DNA from: Nitrospirae bacterium CG1_02_44_142
Lineage (GTDB): Bacteria; Nitrospirota; Thermodesulfovibrionia; Thermodesulfovibrionales; UBA1546
Length of the DNA stretch: 11,481 bases
NCBI GenBank assembly: GCA_001871685.1
Contig: MNVK01000021.1
Coordinates: 1-11,481, forward strand
Direction of reading: 5' to 3'
Below the pieces are notes generated by a model. The model was given only the letters and a program-made list of their open reading frames with translations, had not been told where the DNA came from and did not search any database. The translations under genes and the position numbers were made by a program. Below are positions 1 to 6,826 of this stretch, one piece after another. Position 1 is the first letter of the stretch, and the number at the start of each line of letters is the position of its first letter.

Positions 1-2
1 GA

Positions 3-109
3 GGGGTAGCAGCAAGGAAGTTTGCAGATGAATTCGGCTCCGGCGATTGGGCTTATCTGGCGGGGTTGCGGCATGATGTGGGGAAGTGTTTATTTGTTTG
101 TATAAGCTG
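3..109 (+). pseudogene. cas3 HD-domain remnant, type I-C-like (5' end outside window)
   Basis: The frame starting at base 3 reads VAARKFADEFGSGDW, then AYLAGLRHDVGK, then CLFVCIS and a TGA stop. The FG..W..LAGL.HD.GK pattern is the early HD-nuclease segment of I-C Cas3 proteins, where HD supplies metal ligands and the text normally continues into a Y-S-..-F-Q segment. Here similarity stops directly after GK and the frame ends seven codons later, with no helicase sequence before cas5c at 158. In typical I-C operons cas3 lies directly upstream of cas5, so this is the expected place for it. I infer a cas3 that lost most of its length by deletion or recombination. The piece cannot act as a nuclease-helicase. 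The real start and any upstream sequence lie outside the window, so a longer HD-only protein ending here is not excluded. Confidence 0.72.
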
Positions 110-157
110 ACAGGATAGCATAAAATCAAAAAGCTACAAAGAAGGGAGGGCTTGTAA

Positions 158-805
158 ATGGAAAAATCATACGAGGTATCATTTGAAGTCGCGGGGCCAA
201 CGGCGATGTGGACAAGGCCGGACACAGGAGCGACACCGATCAGCTATCCCGTGCCGCCATGGTCTGCCGCAAAAGGACTATTTGAATCGATATCACGTTT
301 GAAGAATGCAGTAATCATCCCTACAGCCGTTGAAATATGCGCTCCGATTGTCTATCACGACTACACTACAAACTATGGAGGACCACTGAGAAAAGACGAG
401 TCTATAAGAAAAGGAAATCTATTTCAGCATAAGGCGACAGTGCTTATCAATGTTTGCTATAGGCTTTACGCGAGGCTTGAGGATTTCAAATATGTTCCAA
501 AAACCCTCAAGGAAGCCGGGCAACTTGCTGAAGTCAATTCATGTCATTATGGGCAAGAGCGCTTCAATAGGCGGCTGTTTAGAGGCCAGTTCCACGATAC
601 CCCTTGTCTTGGATGGCGTGAATTTGTGCCGGATTACATAGGCCCATTCAGGAATAATACGAAAGTCCAGACTTCAATAAATGAAGTCCTGCCGTCGTTC
701 CTTTATTCCGTATACGACCAAGACGCTGGGGTTCGCTCTCCACGATATGCCCAGAGTGAACACGGACGTCGAATCGAGAAAGGAAGGCTCGAATATGCTG
801 AATGA
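158..805 (+). CDS. cas5c: Cas5c (Cas5d) crRNA-processing endoribonuclease and Cascade subunit
   Basis: 215 aa, the usual length for the family. Recognisable I-C Cas5 blocks are the N-terminal EVSFEVAGPTAMWTRPDTG strand, YPVPPWSAAKGLFES (30-44), TNYGGPLRK (71-79), ATVLINVCYRLY (93-104), TPCLGWREFVPDYIGPF (148-164) and the C-terminal RIEKGRLEYAE. In type I-C this protein replaces Cas6: it cuts each repeat at the 3' base of its hairpin, keeps the 5' handle and caps the foot of the surveillance complex. No cas6 is present, which agrees. The start is ATG 158 with a strong ribosome site, GGGAGGG at 144-150, 7 nt upstream. The 3' end overlaps cas8c by 11 nt, indicating coupled translation. The start of the transcript is not visible; it may lie upstream of the broken cas3. 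Nothing looks damaged. Confidence 0.95.
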   Translation: MEKSYEVSFEVAGPTAMWTRPDTGATPISYPVPPWSAAKGLFESISRLKNAVIIPTAVEICAPIVYHDYTTNYGGPLRKDESIRKGNLFQHKATVLINVCYRLYARLEDFKYVPKTLKEAGQLAEVNSCHYGQERFNRRLFRGQFHDTPCLGWREFVPDYIGPFRNNTKVQTSINEVLPSFLYSVYDQDAGVRSPRYAQSEHGRRIEKGRLEYAE

Positions 806-2993
806 ATTGGTAGATCTTTACGACGCACTCAACAGGCTCGGATGCGATTTTAGCACTCCATATCCTCATTTTAGAAAGTGTCCCAAAGGTAAGGCTGCGT
901 TTAGGGTGTCGTTGGATAAATGTGGCAAGGTGAGCGACATAAGTGCACTAACAGAATTTAAAATCGAGGAGGTTTATAGATGGCAAGAGGATAATCACAC
1001 ACCAACTTTCCCAGCCTTCAATGTCAGAGCTTTATTTGAAATACCTGATCCCCTGCCTGCTTTTTCATCGGAGAATGGAAAAGACATCCTTGCTTTTATA
1101 GAAAACTTGACGAATTCACGCACAAGGTCAATAAGGGCGGTCAAAGAGCTTGTATTAAATGAACTGATGACAAAATGTAATGACCTTTGGAGTGATGATA
1201 TAACGTGGCTTGGCAAGTGTCTCAAGGATACGCCCGATACTATAAAAACAATGATAGGGGAAATTCCTAAACCCTACCAAGTGCTGGAGGAGCTTATCAA
1301 GCGCTCAAGGGCATGTGAACCAGAGGAACTGCAAAGAAGCGTTTGCTCTACACTAATGCAGAAATTGATAGAAACAGGTGAAAAGGTTTATGCCGAAGCT
1401 CTCTTTGCAGTTAAGGTCAAGGGAAAGAGGAAACGGCGAGGTAAGGAGCATGGTAAAGATTTTCTTTACCTTCTGACCATTGCGGACTGGAATAAATATC
1501 CTCCTGACCCGGAGATAGAAAAGTATCCTCCATACTCTACGGTAATCCAGGATTGGATGAGGACACAGTTTGAATCTTATAGCGAGGTGCATTGTTCGCC
1601 GACTGGTCAGCCCGATGCATATGGGAAAGACTCTGCGGGGGCAATGGAGAACTTTTCTCCGATTAGTGTAGGTGGCCTTGGCCCGACAGTTCCTTTTGCG
1701 GCAAACTCTCAAATCCCTTGTCTTAGGCGCTATGGGCGTGAAGGGTCGTCTTTATTTCCCGCAGGTTCTGAGATAAGAAAGATGGCAGCCAAAGGCATGG
1801 ATTATATCCTGAATCAAAAAATGGAAGGAACCACATGGAAAAGTCTTACAAAGTATGAGCCCAAAAGAAATAGCCGCAAAACTGTTATCTTTGCCTACTG
1901 CACAGAATTAAAAGATGCAAATACTTTGCAATTTTTTGATAGGGAGGAAGATGATTCCGATAAGGATATATACCGAAGCGAAGCAGCCACAAAACTTGCA
2001 TTGAAACCTTTCGACGGAGTAGCTCAGCAAAAACCGGATGCAAAAATATCATTTAATGTGCTGGCTGCCGTAGACCGTGGCAATACTAAAATTCTTGCCA
2101 GCCGCAAGTATTCATTATCCCAACTCACAGAGGGGGCGTCCCGCTGGCAAGCAGGCAATGCTAACATTCCAAGTGTAAGCCTGCCGTGGATCACTCTCAA
2201 TAAGAAGAAGGATGGGGATGAGAAGAGAAGTACGAGAGATGCCATTCCTCTTTATCCTATAGAAGCCATCAAGCTTCTCAATAGCGATTGGGATCAAGAT
2301 GGCGCACTACGCACTCAATCGAGACGATTTACAACGGATGAGGCGCTGGATTTTCTTTTTGAAGGAGATAAGGTTATTGGTCAACGTATTGAGACGGGTA
2401 TTGCCTTCGTAGTTGAAAAAACTTCTAATGTTATTATTTCAGCAGCATTGAAGACTCGACATGATTACCATAAAACAGGAGCAAAAATTAAATTCAAGGA
2501 CACCTCTTATCTGCACATGCTCCCATCACTATACGGACTGCTTTTATTTAAGAAAGGAATAAGGAAGGAGGATTACATGATGGAAAATTTGTTTTATCTC
2601 GGAAGGTATTTTGCGGTGGTTGATGACCTCTACATCCAATATCATATGGATGTAAGATCAGGGAATGTTCCTATGAGTCTCTTGGGGAACGATAACATGA
2701 AGCTGGCATTACAGAACCCATTGGAGGCGTTTCTAACCCTAAGTAGCAGGCTTGCACATCCATATTACTCATGGGCAAAACGCGTAGGTACGAATGAAAA
2801 ACCCGGCCAAATAGCAAAGAATTGCATCAGGAGAATTGCGGAATTAACTGACGAGTTGTCAAAGGCACAGCTTCCTACGGAGCTTAATGATGCAGCAAAG
2901 GCCAAATTGCTACTGGGATATCTTTCTTATGGAGCAAAGAAAGATGGTGGCTCAGATGGTAACAATGAACAAAAAAATGAAGGAGGAGAATAA
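795..2993 (+). CDS. cas8c: Cas8c (Csd1-family) large subunit of type I-C Cascade
   Basis: 732 aa from ATG 795, starting MLNELVDLYDAL as Csd1 proteins typically do, with AAGGAAGG at 780-787 as ribosome site. The frame stays open back to 681, but that part only shadows the end of cas5c. Cas8c recognises the PAM, contacts the crRNA 5' end and recruits Cas3. The identification rests on position between cas5c and cas7c, the N-terminus, and a C-terminal helical region with LGRYFAVVDDLY near residues 602-613, which resembles the LGR..AV...Q segment of Csd1. The middle, with a basic KGKRKRRGK stretch, is divergent, and the protein is longer than the roughly 580-620 aa common in the family. An internal start at 2577 should give a separate small subunit (see next entry). 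The last codons also hold the ribosome site for cas7c. Confidence 0.88.
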   Translation: MLNELVDLYDALNRLGCDFSTPYPHFRKCPKGKAAFRVSLDKCGKVSDISALTEFKIEEVYRWQEDNHTPTFPAFNVRALFEIPDPLPAFSSENGKDILAFIENLTNSRTRSIRAVKELVLNELMTKCNDLWSDDITWLGKCLKDTPDTIKTMIGEIPKPYQVLEELIKRSRACEPEELQRSVCSTLMQKLIETGEKVYAEALFAVKVKGKRKRRGKEHGKDFLYLLTIADWNKYPPDPEIEKYPPYSTVIQDWMRTQFESYSEVHCSPTGQPDAYGKDSAGAMENFSPISVGGLGPTVPFAANSQIPCLRRYGREGSSLFPAGSEIRKMAAKGMDYILNQKMEGTTWKSLTKYEPKRNSRKTVIFAYCTELKDANTLQFFDREEDDSDKDIYRSEAATKLALKPFDGVAQQKPDAKISFNVLAAVDRGNTKILASRKYSLSQLTEGASRWQAGNANIPSVSLPWITLNKKKDGDEKRSTRDAIPLYPIEAIKLLNSDWDQDGALRTQSRRFTTDEALDFLFEGDKVIGQRIETGIAFVVEKTSNVIISAALKTRHDYHKTGAKIKFKDTSYLHMLPSLYGLLLFKKGIRKEDYMMENLFYLGRYFAVVDDLYIQYHMDVRSGNVPMSLLGNDNMKLALQNPLEAFLTLSSRLAHPYYSWAKRVGTNEKPGQIAKNCIRRIAELTDELSKAQLPTELNDAAKAKLLLGYLSYGAKKDGGSDGNNEQKNEGGE
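2565..2579 (+). promoter_or_regulatory. Internal Shine-Dalgarno and start codon for Cas11c
   Basis: AAGGAGG (2565-2571), 5-nt spacer ATTAC, ATG (2577-2579) within the cas8c coding region. It is at least as strong as the sites in front of cas5c, cas8c and cas7c and encodes Lys-Glu-Asp residues that need not have used these bases, so it looks selected rather than accidental. Confidence 0.78.
2577..2993 (+). CDS. cas11c: Cas11c small subunit, internal in-frame translation product of cas8c
   Basis: Inside cas8c an unusually strong ribosome site, AAGGAGG at 2565-2571, lies 5 nt before ATG 2577, which is in frame with cas8c (Met595); a second ATG follows directly. The product would be 138 aa: MMENLFYLGRYFAVV at the start and LLGYLSYG near the end, followed by a Gly/Asn/Glu-rich tail. 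Type I-C complexes are known to contain a small Cas11c subunit made from an internal start in the 3' part of cas8c, of about this size and covering the same helical domain. In the complex Cas11 subunits line the belly and stabilise the R-loop. What is seen is the site, spacing and frame; that it is used here is inferred. Confidence 0.8.
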   Translation: MMENLFYLGRYFAVVDDLYIQYHMDVRSGNVPMSLLGNDNMKLALQNPLEAFLTLSSRLAHPYYSWAKRVGTNEKPGQIAKNCIRRIAELTDELSKAQLPTELNDAAKAKLLLGYLSYGAKKDGGSDGNNEQKNEGGE

Positions 2994-2995
2994 TT

Positions 2996-3973
2996 ATGAC
3001 AACCGAAACGACAGGAACCAATAGTATTCCAAGGGCAACAGGATTGATTATTGTAGAAGTTCGGAACTCTAACCCTAACGGCGATCCAGAACGTGACGGT
3101 GCTCCAAGAAAGCGTAGAGGGGATATAGGAGAAATCTCGCCGGTCTCTGTAAAACGGAAGATAAGGGATCTCGTAGGAAACAAACAAGGACCTATCTGGC
3201 TCTACTTAAAGGAGACATTAAAAATTACAGATGACAATCGCTTTGATATTCTGGAAGAACGCGGCAGGGATCGTGGTTCTATAAAGAATATGATTCTTGA
3301 AAAAAACGGTACAAAATTTATCGATAGTTTTTGGGATGCCCGTGTTTTCGGAAACACCTTTTTGGAGAAGGCCGAGGAAGAGTCAGGGAAAACCGGAGCC
3401 GATGCTGCGCCTGCTAAGGAAGTTAGTAAAGCAAAAACTAAGGATGCAATTACACTTAAGGAAAGCGTGAAGACAGGTGTTGTCCATTTTGGACTCGGTC
3501 TTTCGATAGCGCCTGTGACATCACGCACAGATTTTACGATGACCAATAAATCAAGCGTACAGAAAGATAAGACGAGTGGAATGGCGCCGGGTGCTTATAA
3601 GTTTGTTGAGCACGGAATCTATGCCATTCCATTTTTTGTTAACCCAACACAAGCAAGCAAAACCGGATGTTCAAAAACTGATGTCGATATTGTCTTAGAG
3701 TTAATTCCTTATGTCTACTCGCATAACCGTTCGCTTGTGAGGACACAGGTTGAGGTTTTGCACGCTTGGTACGCAAAGCACAACAATCAGAGGGGCTCTT
3801 GTAGCGATTTTGATCTTATAGATGCGCTCATGCCTAAAAAGAGGGAGGCTAAAGACAAACCTTCTGTTGAGCGGAGTGAATATATTATCCCTAATAAAAA
3901 GGATAATCCAGACATTTTCAAACAGTTCGAGGACAAGGTCACTATCGAAGACCTCATGGATCGGATGAGGTAG
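2996..3973 (+). CDS. cas7c: Cas7c (Csd2-family) crRNA-binding backbone subunit
   Basis: 325 aa. Family signs are the first strand ATGLIIVEVRNSNPNGDPE (14-32; the NPNGDP motif is typical of Csd2/Csh2 Cas7), then SPVSVKRKIRDLV (48-60), FWDARVFG (112-119), VHFGLGLSIAPV (163-174) and the helical part RSLVRTQVEVLHAWY near 246-259. Several copies coat the crRNA spacer and form the I-C backbone. The start ATG 2996 has AAGGAGGAG at 2980-2988, which lies in the last codons of cas8c; only 2 nt separate the genes. A roughly 33-residue charged Ala/Lys/Glu-rich stretch (124-156) looks like a low-complexity insertion in the loop after FWDARVFG and helps explain why the protein is longer than the usual ~290 aa. 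cas3 follows after 6 nt. Confidence 0.93.
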   Translation: MTTETTGTNSIPRATGLIIVEVRNSNPNGDPERDGAPRKRRGDIGEISPVSVKRKIRDLVGNKQGPIWLYLKETLKITDDNRFDILEERGRDRGSIKNMILEKNGTKFIDSFWDARVFGNTFLEKAEEESGKTGADAAPAKEVSKAKTKDAITLKESVKTGVVHFGLGLSIAPVTSRTDFTMTNKSSVQKDKTSGMAPGAYKFVEHGIYAIPFFVNPTQASKTGCSKTDVDIVLELIPYVYSHNRSLVRTQVEVLHAWYAKHNNQRGSCSDFDLIDALMPKKREAKDKPSVERSEYIIPNKKDNPDIFKQFEDKVTIEDLMDRMR

Positions 3974-3979
3974 AAGGAT

Positions 3980-6187
3980 ATGGAGCTTTTAGCACATAGC
4001 GCACGTTATGGCTATCCGGAACAGTCTTATAAGGAGCATGCTTCCGAAGTAATGCGAATGGCTGAGTTATTTGCATCGGGTGTACTTCCTCACATTACAT
4101 TTGGTGAACTTTTCATGTCGTCTGTATGCACATCTGCTGAGTATCACGACTTGGGGAAGATCGACACGGCAAATCAAAAAGTTCTTTCGGATAAGCCACA
4201 GGAGAAACTTCCTGTAAAGCATGAAGATGCGGGTACGGCTCTTCTCTTAAAAAACCATCTCCCAGCCGCTCTCTCTGTATTCTCACATCATAGCGGTCTT
4301 CCATCAATAGGGGAGGAGCGAGAAAAGGAGCACAGCTTTAGGAATGTTAATCAGGTCAGCGGATATGAAAAGACGGTAATGGATATTACTAATGAGAGTC
4401 TAAAAGATTACCTATCAAAACACGCAACAGAAATAAAGAATTCAGTGAGTGAACAGGCAGAGGGCGGAAGGCCGAAGGATACACTATTCTACAGGATGGC
4501 CCTTTCCTGTCTTGTTGATGCAGATCATACTGACACGGCAAGACACTATGGAGGGGAAGCACTTGCAACTGACATTCCTCTTTATCCGGCAAAAAGGCTT
4601 GAATGTCTTGACACATATATCCACTCATTTCCAACAGAAGATGTTACACCTGAGAGGCTTGCTGTAAGGCAAGAGTTTTATCATATTTGCAAAACTACAG
4701 AACCAGAAAAAAGAGGTATTTATGCTTGCAGCATGCCTGTTGGCACCGGCAAGACAACCTCTGTGATGGCGCATCTCTTGAGAGTGGCAGAGCAATTCAG
4801 CCTCCGACGGGTCTTTGTTGTGCTGCCGTTTACCAATATTATTGATCAGTCTGTAGAAACGTACCGCAAAGCACTGATTCTCCCTGGTGAAGACACTGAA
4901 GCTATAGTGGCGGCTCATCATCACAAAGCCGAATACAAGAATCAATTGTTAATGGCTTCTTCGTTTCGCTGGAGTGCCCCAATCACAGTGACAACTGCTG
5001 TTCAGTTCTTTGAGACACTTGCAGGTAATAGACCCGCATCACTCAGAAAACTTCACAACCTCCCAGGTGCTGCGATTTTTATTGATGAGGCACATGCTGC
5101 TCTTCCAGCACATCTTTGGCCTCAGGCATGGAAATGGCTACAAACCTTGGTAGAAAACTGGGGGTGTCATATTGTGCTTGGTTCCGGCTCGCTTTCTCAT
5201 TTTTGGCACCTGAAAGAATTCTCAGAAACAAGAGTCATTGTTCCGGAAATTGCAGGGGACAATCTTTACAAGAAGGCTGCACAACATGAGCAGAACAGAA
5301 TTGTATATAGTGTGGAAAAAAACCCGATGAGTCTTGATGAGTTGTATCGGTGGGTGCATAACCTGAACGGTCCGCGAATCGTTGTTATGAACACGGTACA
5401 GTCAGCAGCAGCCTTAGCTGATAAGATTGCACACGAAAGAGGGCGAAAGACGGTTGAACATCTTTCAACAGCGCTTACTTCCATCGACCGGAAAAATACG
5501 CTCGAAAGAATCAAGTTGAGACTAAAAGACAAGAATGATACAGATTGGACACTTGTAGCTACTACCTGCGCTGAGGCAGGGCTAAACTTCTCATTCCGTT
5601 CTGGAGCAAGGGAGATGAGCAGCCTTGGGAGCACAATACAGCTTGGTGGACGTGTAAATAGGCAGTGTGAATATGGTGCGGATTGTGAAGTATGGTGTTT
5701 TTATATTAAAAAAGATGCGTTTCTCAGGGATCACAAACATTTCAAAATTTCTGCCGCTGTTTTGGCAAAGCTTCTTGACGAGAGGAAAATCAGCCCCGAT
5801 TCCTGCACAGAGGCATTGCTGAGGGAAATTCGTGAAAGAAATACCGGCATGGCGAGTGATAATTTGATAGTACAAGCTGAAAACCGAGCCAATTATCCAA
5901 GTGTCGCTAAGTTGTTTCAAGTTATAGAAGACAATGAGATGTTTACCGTTATTATTGATGAGGAATTTAAAATAAGACTTGAAAATAGGGAGAAGCCGAC
6001 AAGAAGGGAAATGCAGACTTTGACCGTGAGAATGCGCAGAGACCAAATTGACGCATTGCGTTTGCCGAGGATTAGTAGATACGAAGATTTGTACTTCTGC
6101 TATCCAGAGTTTTACGATAACTTTTTGGGGTATATGAGAGGGATTCTACAAACAATATCAGTTTCACAGGTAGGCAGCATAATATAA
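3980..6187 (+). CDS. cas3: Cas3 HD nuclease and DEAH helicase, full length
   Basis: 735 aa with both domains. HD nuclease: H20, YHDLGK with H56-D57, H81, SHHSG with H103-H104, and DADH near 180-183. Superfamily 2 helicase: Walker A PVGTGKTT (253-260), FVVLPFTN (279-286), TVTTAVQFF (336-344), DEAH (369-372), GSGSLSHFW (401-409) where motif III usually reads SAT, NTVQSA (471-476), TTCAEAGLNFSF (528-539) and QLGGRVNR (554-561). After target recognition by Cascade it nicks and unwinds the DNA in the 3'-5' direction. The start ATG 3980 is 6 nt after cas7c; GAGG at 3967-3970 is a plausible ribosome site. All catalytic motifs look intact. Its place after cas7c, while a broken cas3 lies before cas5c, suggests this copy is the working one and has a different history. 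Its HD segment differs clearly from the remnant. Confidence 0.93.
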   Translation: MELLAHSARYGYPEQSYKEHASEVMRMAELFASGVLPHITFGELFMSSVCTSAEYHDLGKIDTANQKVLSDKPQEKLPVKHEDAGTALLLKNHLPAALSVFSHHSGLPSIGEEREKEHSFRNVNQVSGYEKTVMDITNESLKDYLSKHATEIKNSVSEQAEGGRPKDTLFYRMALSCLVDADHTDTARHYGGEALATDIPLYPAKRLECLDTYIHSFPTEDVTPERLAVRQEFYHICKTTEPEKRGIYACSMPVGTGKTTSVMAHLLRVAEQFSLRRVFVVLPFTNIIDQSVETYRKALILPGEDTEAIVAAHHHKAEYKNQLLMASSFRWSAPITVTTAVQFFETLAGNRPASLRKLHNLPGAAIFIDEAHAALPAHLWPQAWKWLQTLVENWGCHIVLGSGSLSHFWHLKEFSETRVIVPEIAGDNLYKKAAQHEQNRIVYSVEKNPMSLDELYRWVHNLNGPRIVVMNTVQSAAALADKIAHERGRKTVEHLSTALTSIDRKNTLERIKLRLKDKNDTDWTLVATTCAEAGLNFSFRSGAREMSSLGSTIQLGGRVNRQCEYGADCEVWCFYIKKDAFLRDHKHFKISAAVLAKLLDERKISPDSCTEALLREIRERNTGMASDNLIVQAENRANYPSVAKLFQVIEDNEMFTVIIDEEFKIRLENREKPTRREMQTLTVRMRRDQIDALRLPRISRYEDLYFCYPEFYDNFLGYMRGILQTISVSQVGSII

Positions 6188-6219
6188 TTTCAAGAAATCA
6201 CAGAAACAGGTGACAACAC

Positions 6220-6792
6220 ATGCCTAACCCAAAAGAACACCCGCAACTCATCCCGCCGCACGGTGGCTATCGGGAGCTGCAGTCTTACAAAATGTCAGAG
6301 ATTGTTTATGACGCCACGATAGTATTCTGCAATCGCTTCATCAACATCCGCTCCCGCACTCATGACCAGATGGTGCAGGCAGCGCGCAGCGGCAAACAAA
6401 ATATCGCTGAGGGCAGCATGGCGTCAGGGACTTCTAAAAAGACTGAGCTAAAGCTAATCGGAGTGGCACGGGCGAGCCTTGAAGAGCTGCTGCTGGATTA
6501 TGAGGATTACTTGCGGCAGAAGGGGCTGCCTCTTTGGGGAAAAGAGCATGAGCAAGCGCGGGAAATAAGAGCGCTTGCTCATGAAAAGAATAGGTCATAT
6601 TCGACATATAAGACCTATATCGAGTATTCGCCGCAGGAAGCAGCGGCGAATACTCTAATCTGCCTGATTCATCAGACAAACTACCTGCTCGACCAACAAC
6701 TGCGGGCCTTGGAAAAGGAGTTTTTGGAGGAAGGCGGTTTTACGGAAAGACTTTATTCTGCGCGTGCGCAGGCGCGCAGAATAAAGAAATAG
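6220..6792 (+). CDS. Four-helix-bundle protein, S23 ribosomal intervening-sequence (IVP) family
   Basis: 190 aa. The signature is MVQAARSGKQNIAEGSMAS (51-69), followed by KKTELKLIGVARASLEELLLDYEDYL (73-98) and NTLICLIHQTNYLLDQQL (144-161), four amphipathic helices as in the S23/IVP family (PF05635-like), related in fold to the Avd accessory protein of diversity-generating retroelements. The biochemical role is not established; family members are found inside 23S rRNA intervening sequences and scattered through genomes. Start ATG 6220 has AGGTGA at 6208-6213. It lies 32 nt after cas3 and 7 nt before cas4, so it is probably co-transcribed. The second half of the gene carries three perfect 13-14 bp inverted repeats and a smaller one, which is odd for coding DNA and suggests mobility or RNA structure. 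It is not a known cas gene; whether it is cargo or an accessory is open. Confidence 0.85.
   Translation: MPNPKEHPQLIPPHGGYRELQSYKMSEIVYDATIVFCNRFINIRSRTHDQMVQAARSGKQNIAEGSMASGTSKKTELKLIGVARASLEELLLDYEDYLRQKGLPLWGKEHEQAREIRALAHEKNRSYSTYKTYIEYSPQEAAANTLICLIHQTNYLLDQQLRALEKEFLEEGGFTERLYSARAQARRIKK
6547..6583 (+). repeat. Perfect inverted repeat in the four-helix-bundle gene (H1)
   Basis: CATGAGCAAGCGC (6547-6559) pairs perfectly with GCGCTTGCTCATG (6571-6583) around an 11-nt loop. It encodes residues 110-122 at a helix junction of the four-helix-bundle protein. Confidence 0.9.
6590..6618 (+). repeat. Palindromic repeat copy A (H2), ATAGGTC...GACCTAT
   Basis: ATAGGTC (6590-6596) and GACCTAT (6612-6618) are inverted. 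The unit encodes RSYSTYKTYI (125-134). A related unit at 6789-6826 covers the cas4 start codon. Confidence 0.8.
6622..6655 (+). repeat. Perfect inverted repeat in the four-helix-bundle gene (H3)
   Basis: GAGTATTCGCCGC (6622-6634) pairs perfectly with GCGGCGAATACTC (6643-6655) around an 8-nt loop, immediately after H2. Confidence 0.9.
6751..6786 (+). repeat. Perfect inverted repeat at the 3' end of the four-helix-bundle gene (H4)
   Basis: CTTTATTCTGCGCG (6751-6764) pairs with CGCGCAGAATAAAG (6773-6786), 14 bp with an 8-nt loop, ending just before the stop codon. No T-tract follows, so it is not a classical terminator, though it could slow transcription or translation into cas4. Confidence 0.88.
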
Positions 6793-6826
6793 GTCGTATA
6801 TGTCTTATACGACTCATAAGACCTAT
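6789..6826 (+). repeat. Palindromic repeat copy B (H5), covering the cas4 start
   Basis: ATAGGTC (6789-6795) and GACCTAT (6820-6826) are the outer arms; an inner stem GTCGTATA (6793-6800) / TATACGAC (6806-6813) has a 5-nt loop that contains the TG of the cas4 ATG. Related to copy A: 21 of 27 bases match, codon for codon, over the SY.T.KTY segment. Confidence 0.82.

Noticed and set aside
681..794. Upstream extension of cas8c by 38 codons
   Set aside because: It lies wholly within cas5c in another frame; ATG 795 has a good ribosome site and the family-typical N-terminus.
5266..6046. Minus-strand open frames opposite cas3
   Set aside because: No ribosome sites or recognisable proteins; shadows of an intact conserved gene.
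6751..6786. Rho-independent terminator between the four-helix-bundle gene and cas4
   Set aside because: The stem is perfect but no U-tract follows, and cas4 begins 14 nt later; it is better treated as a palindromic repeat.
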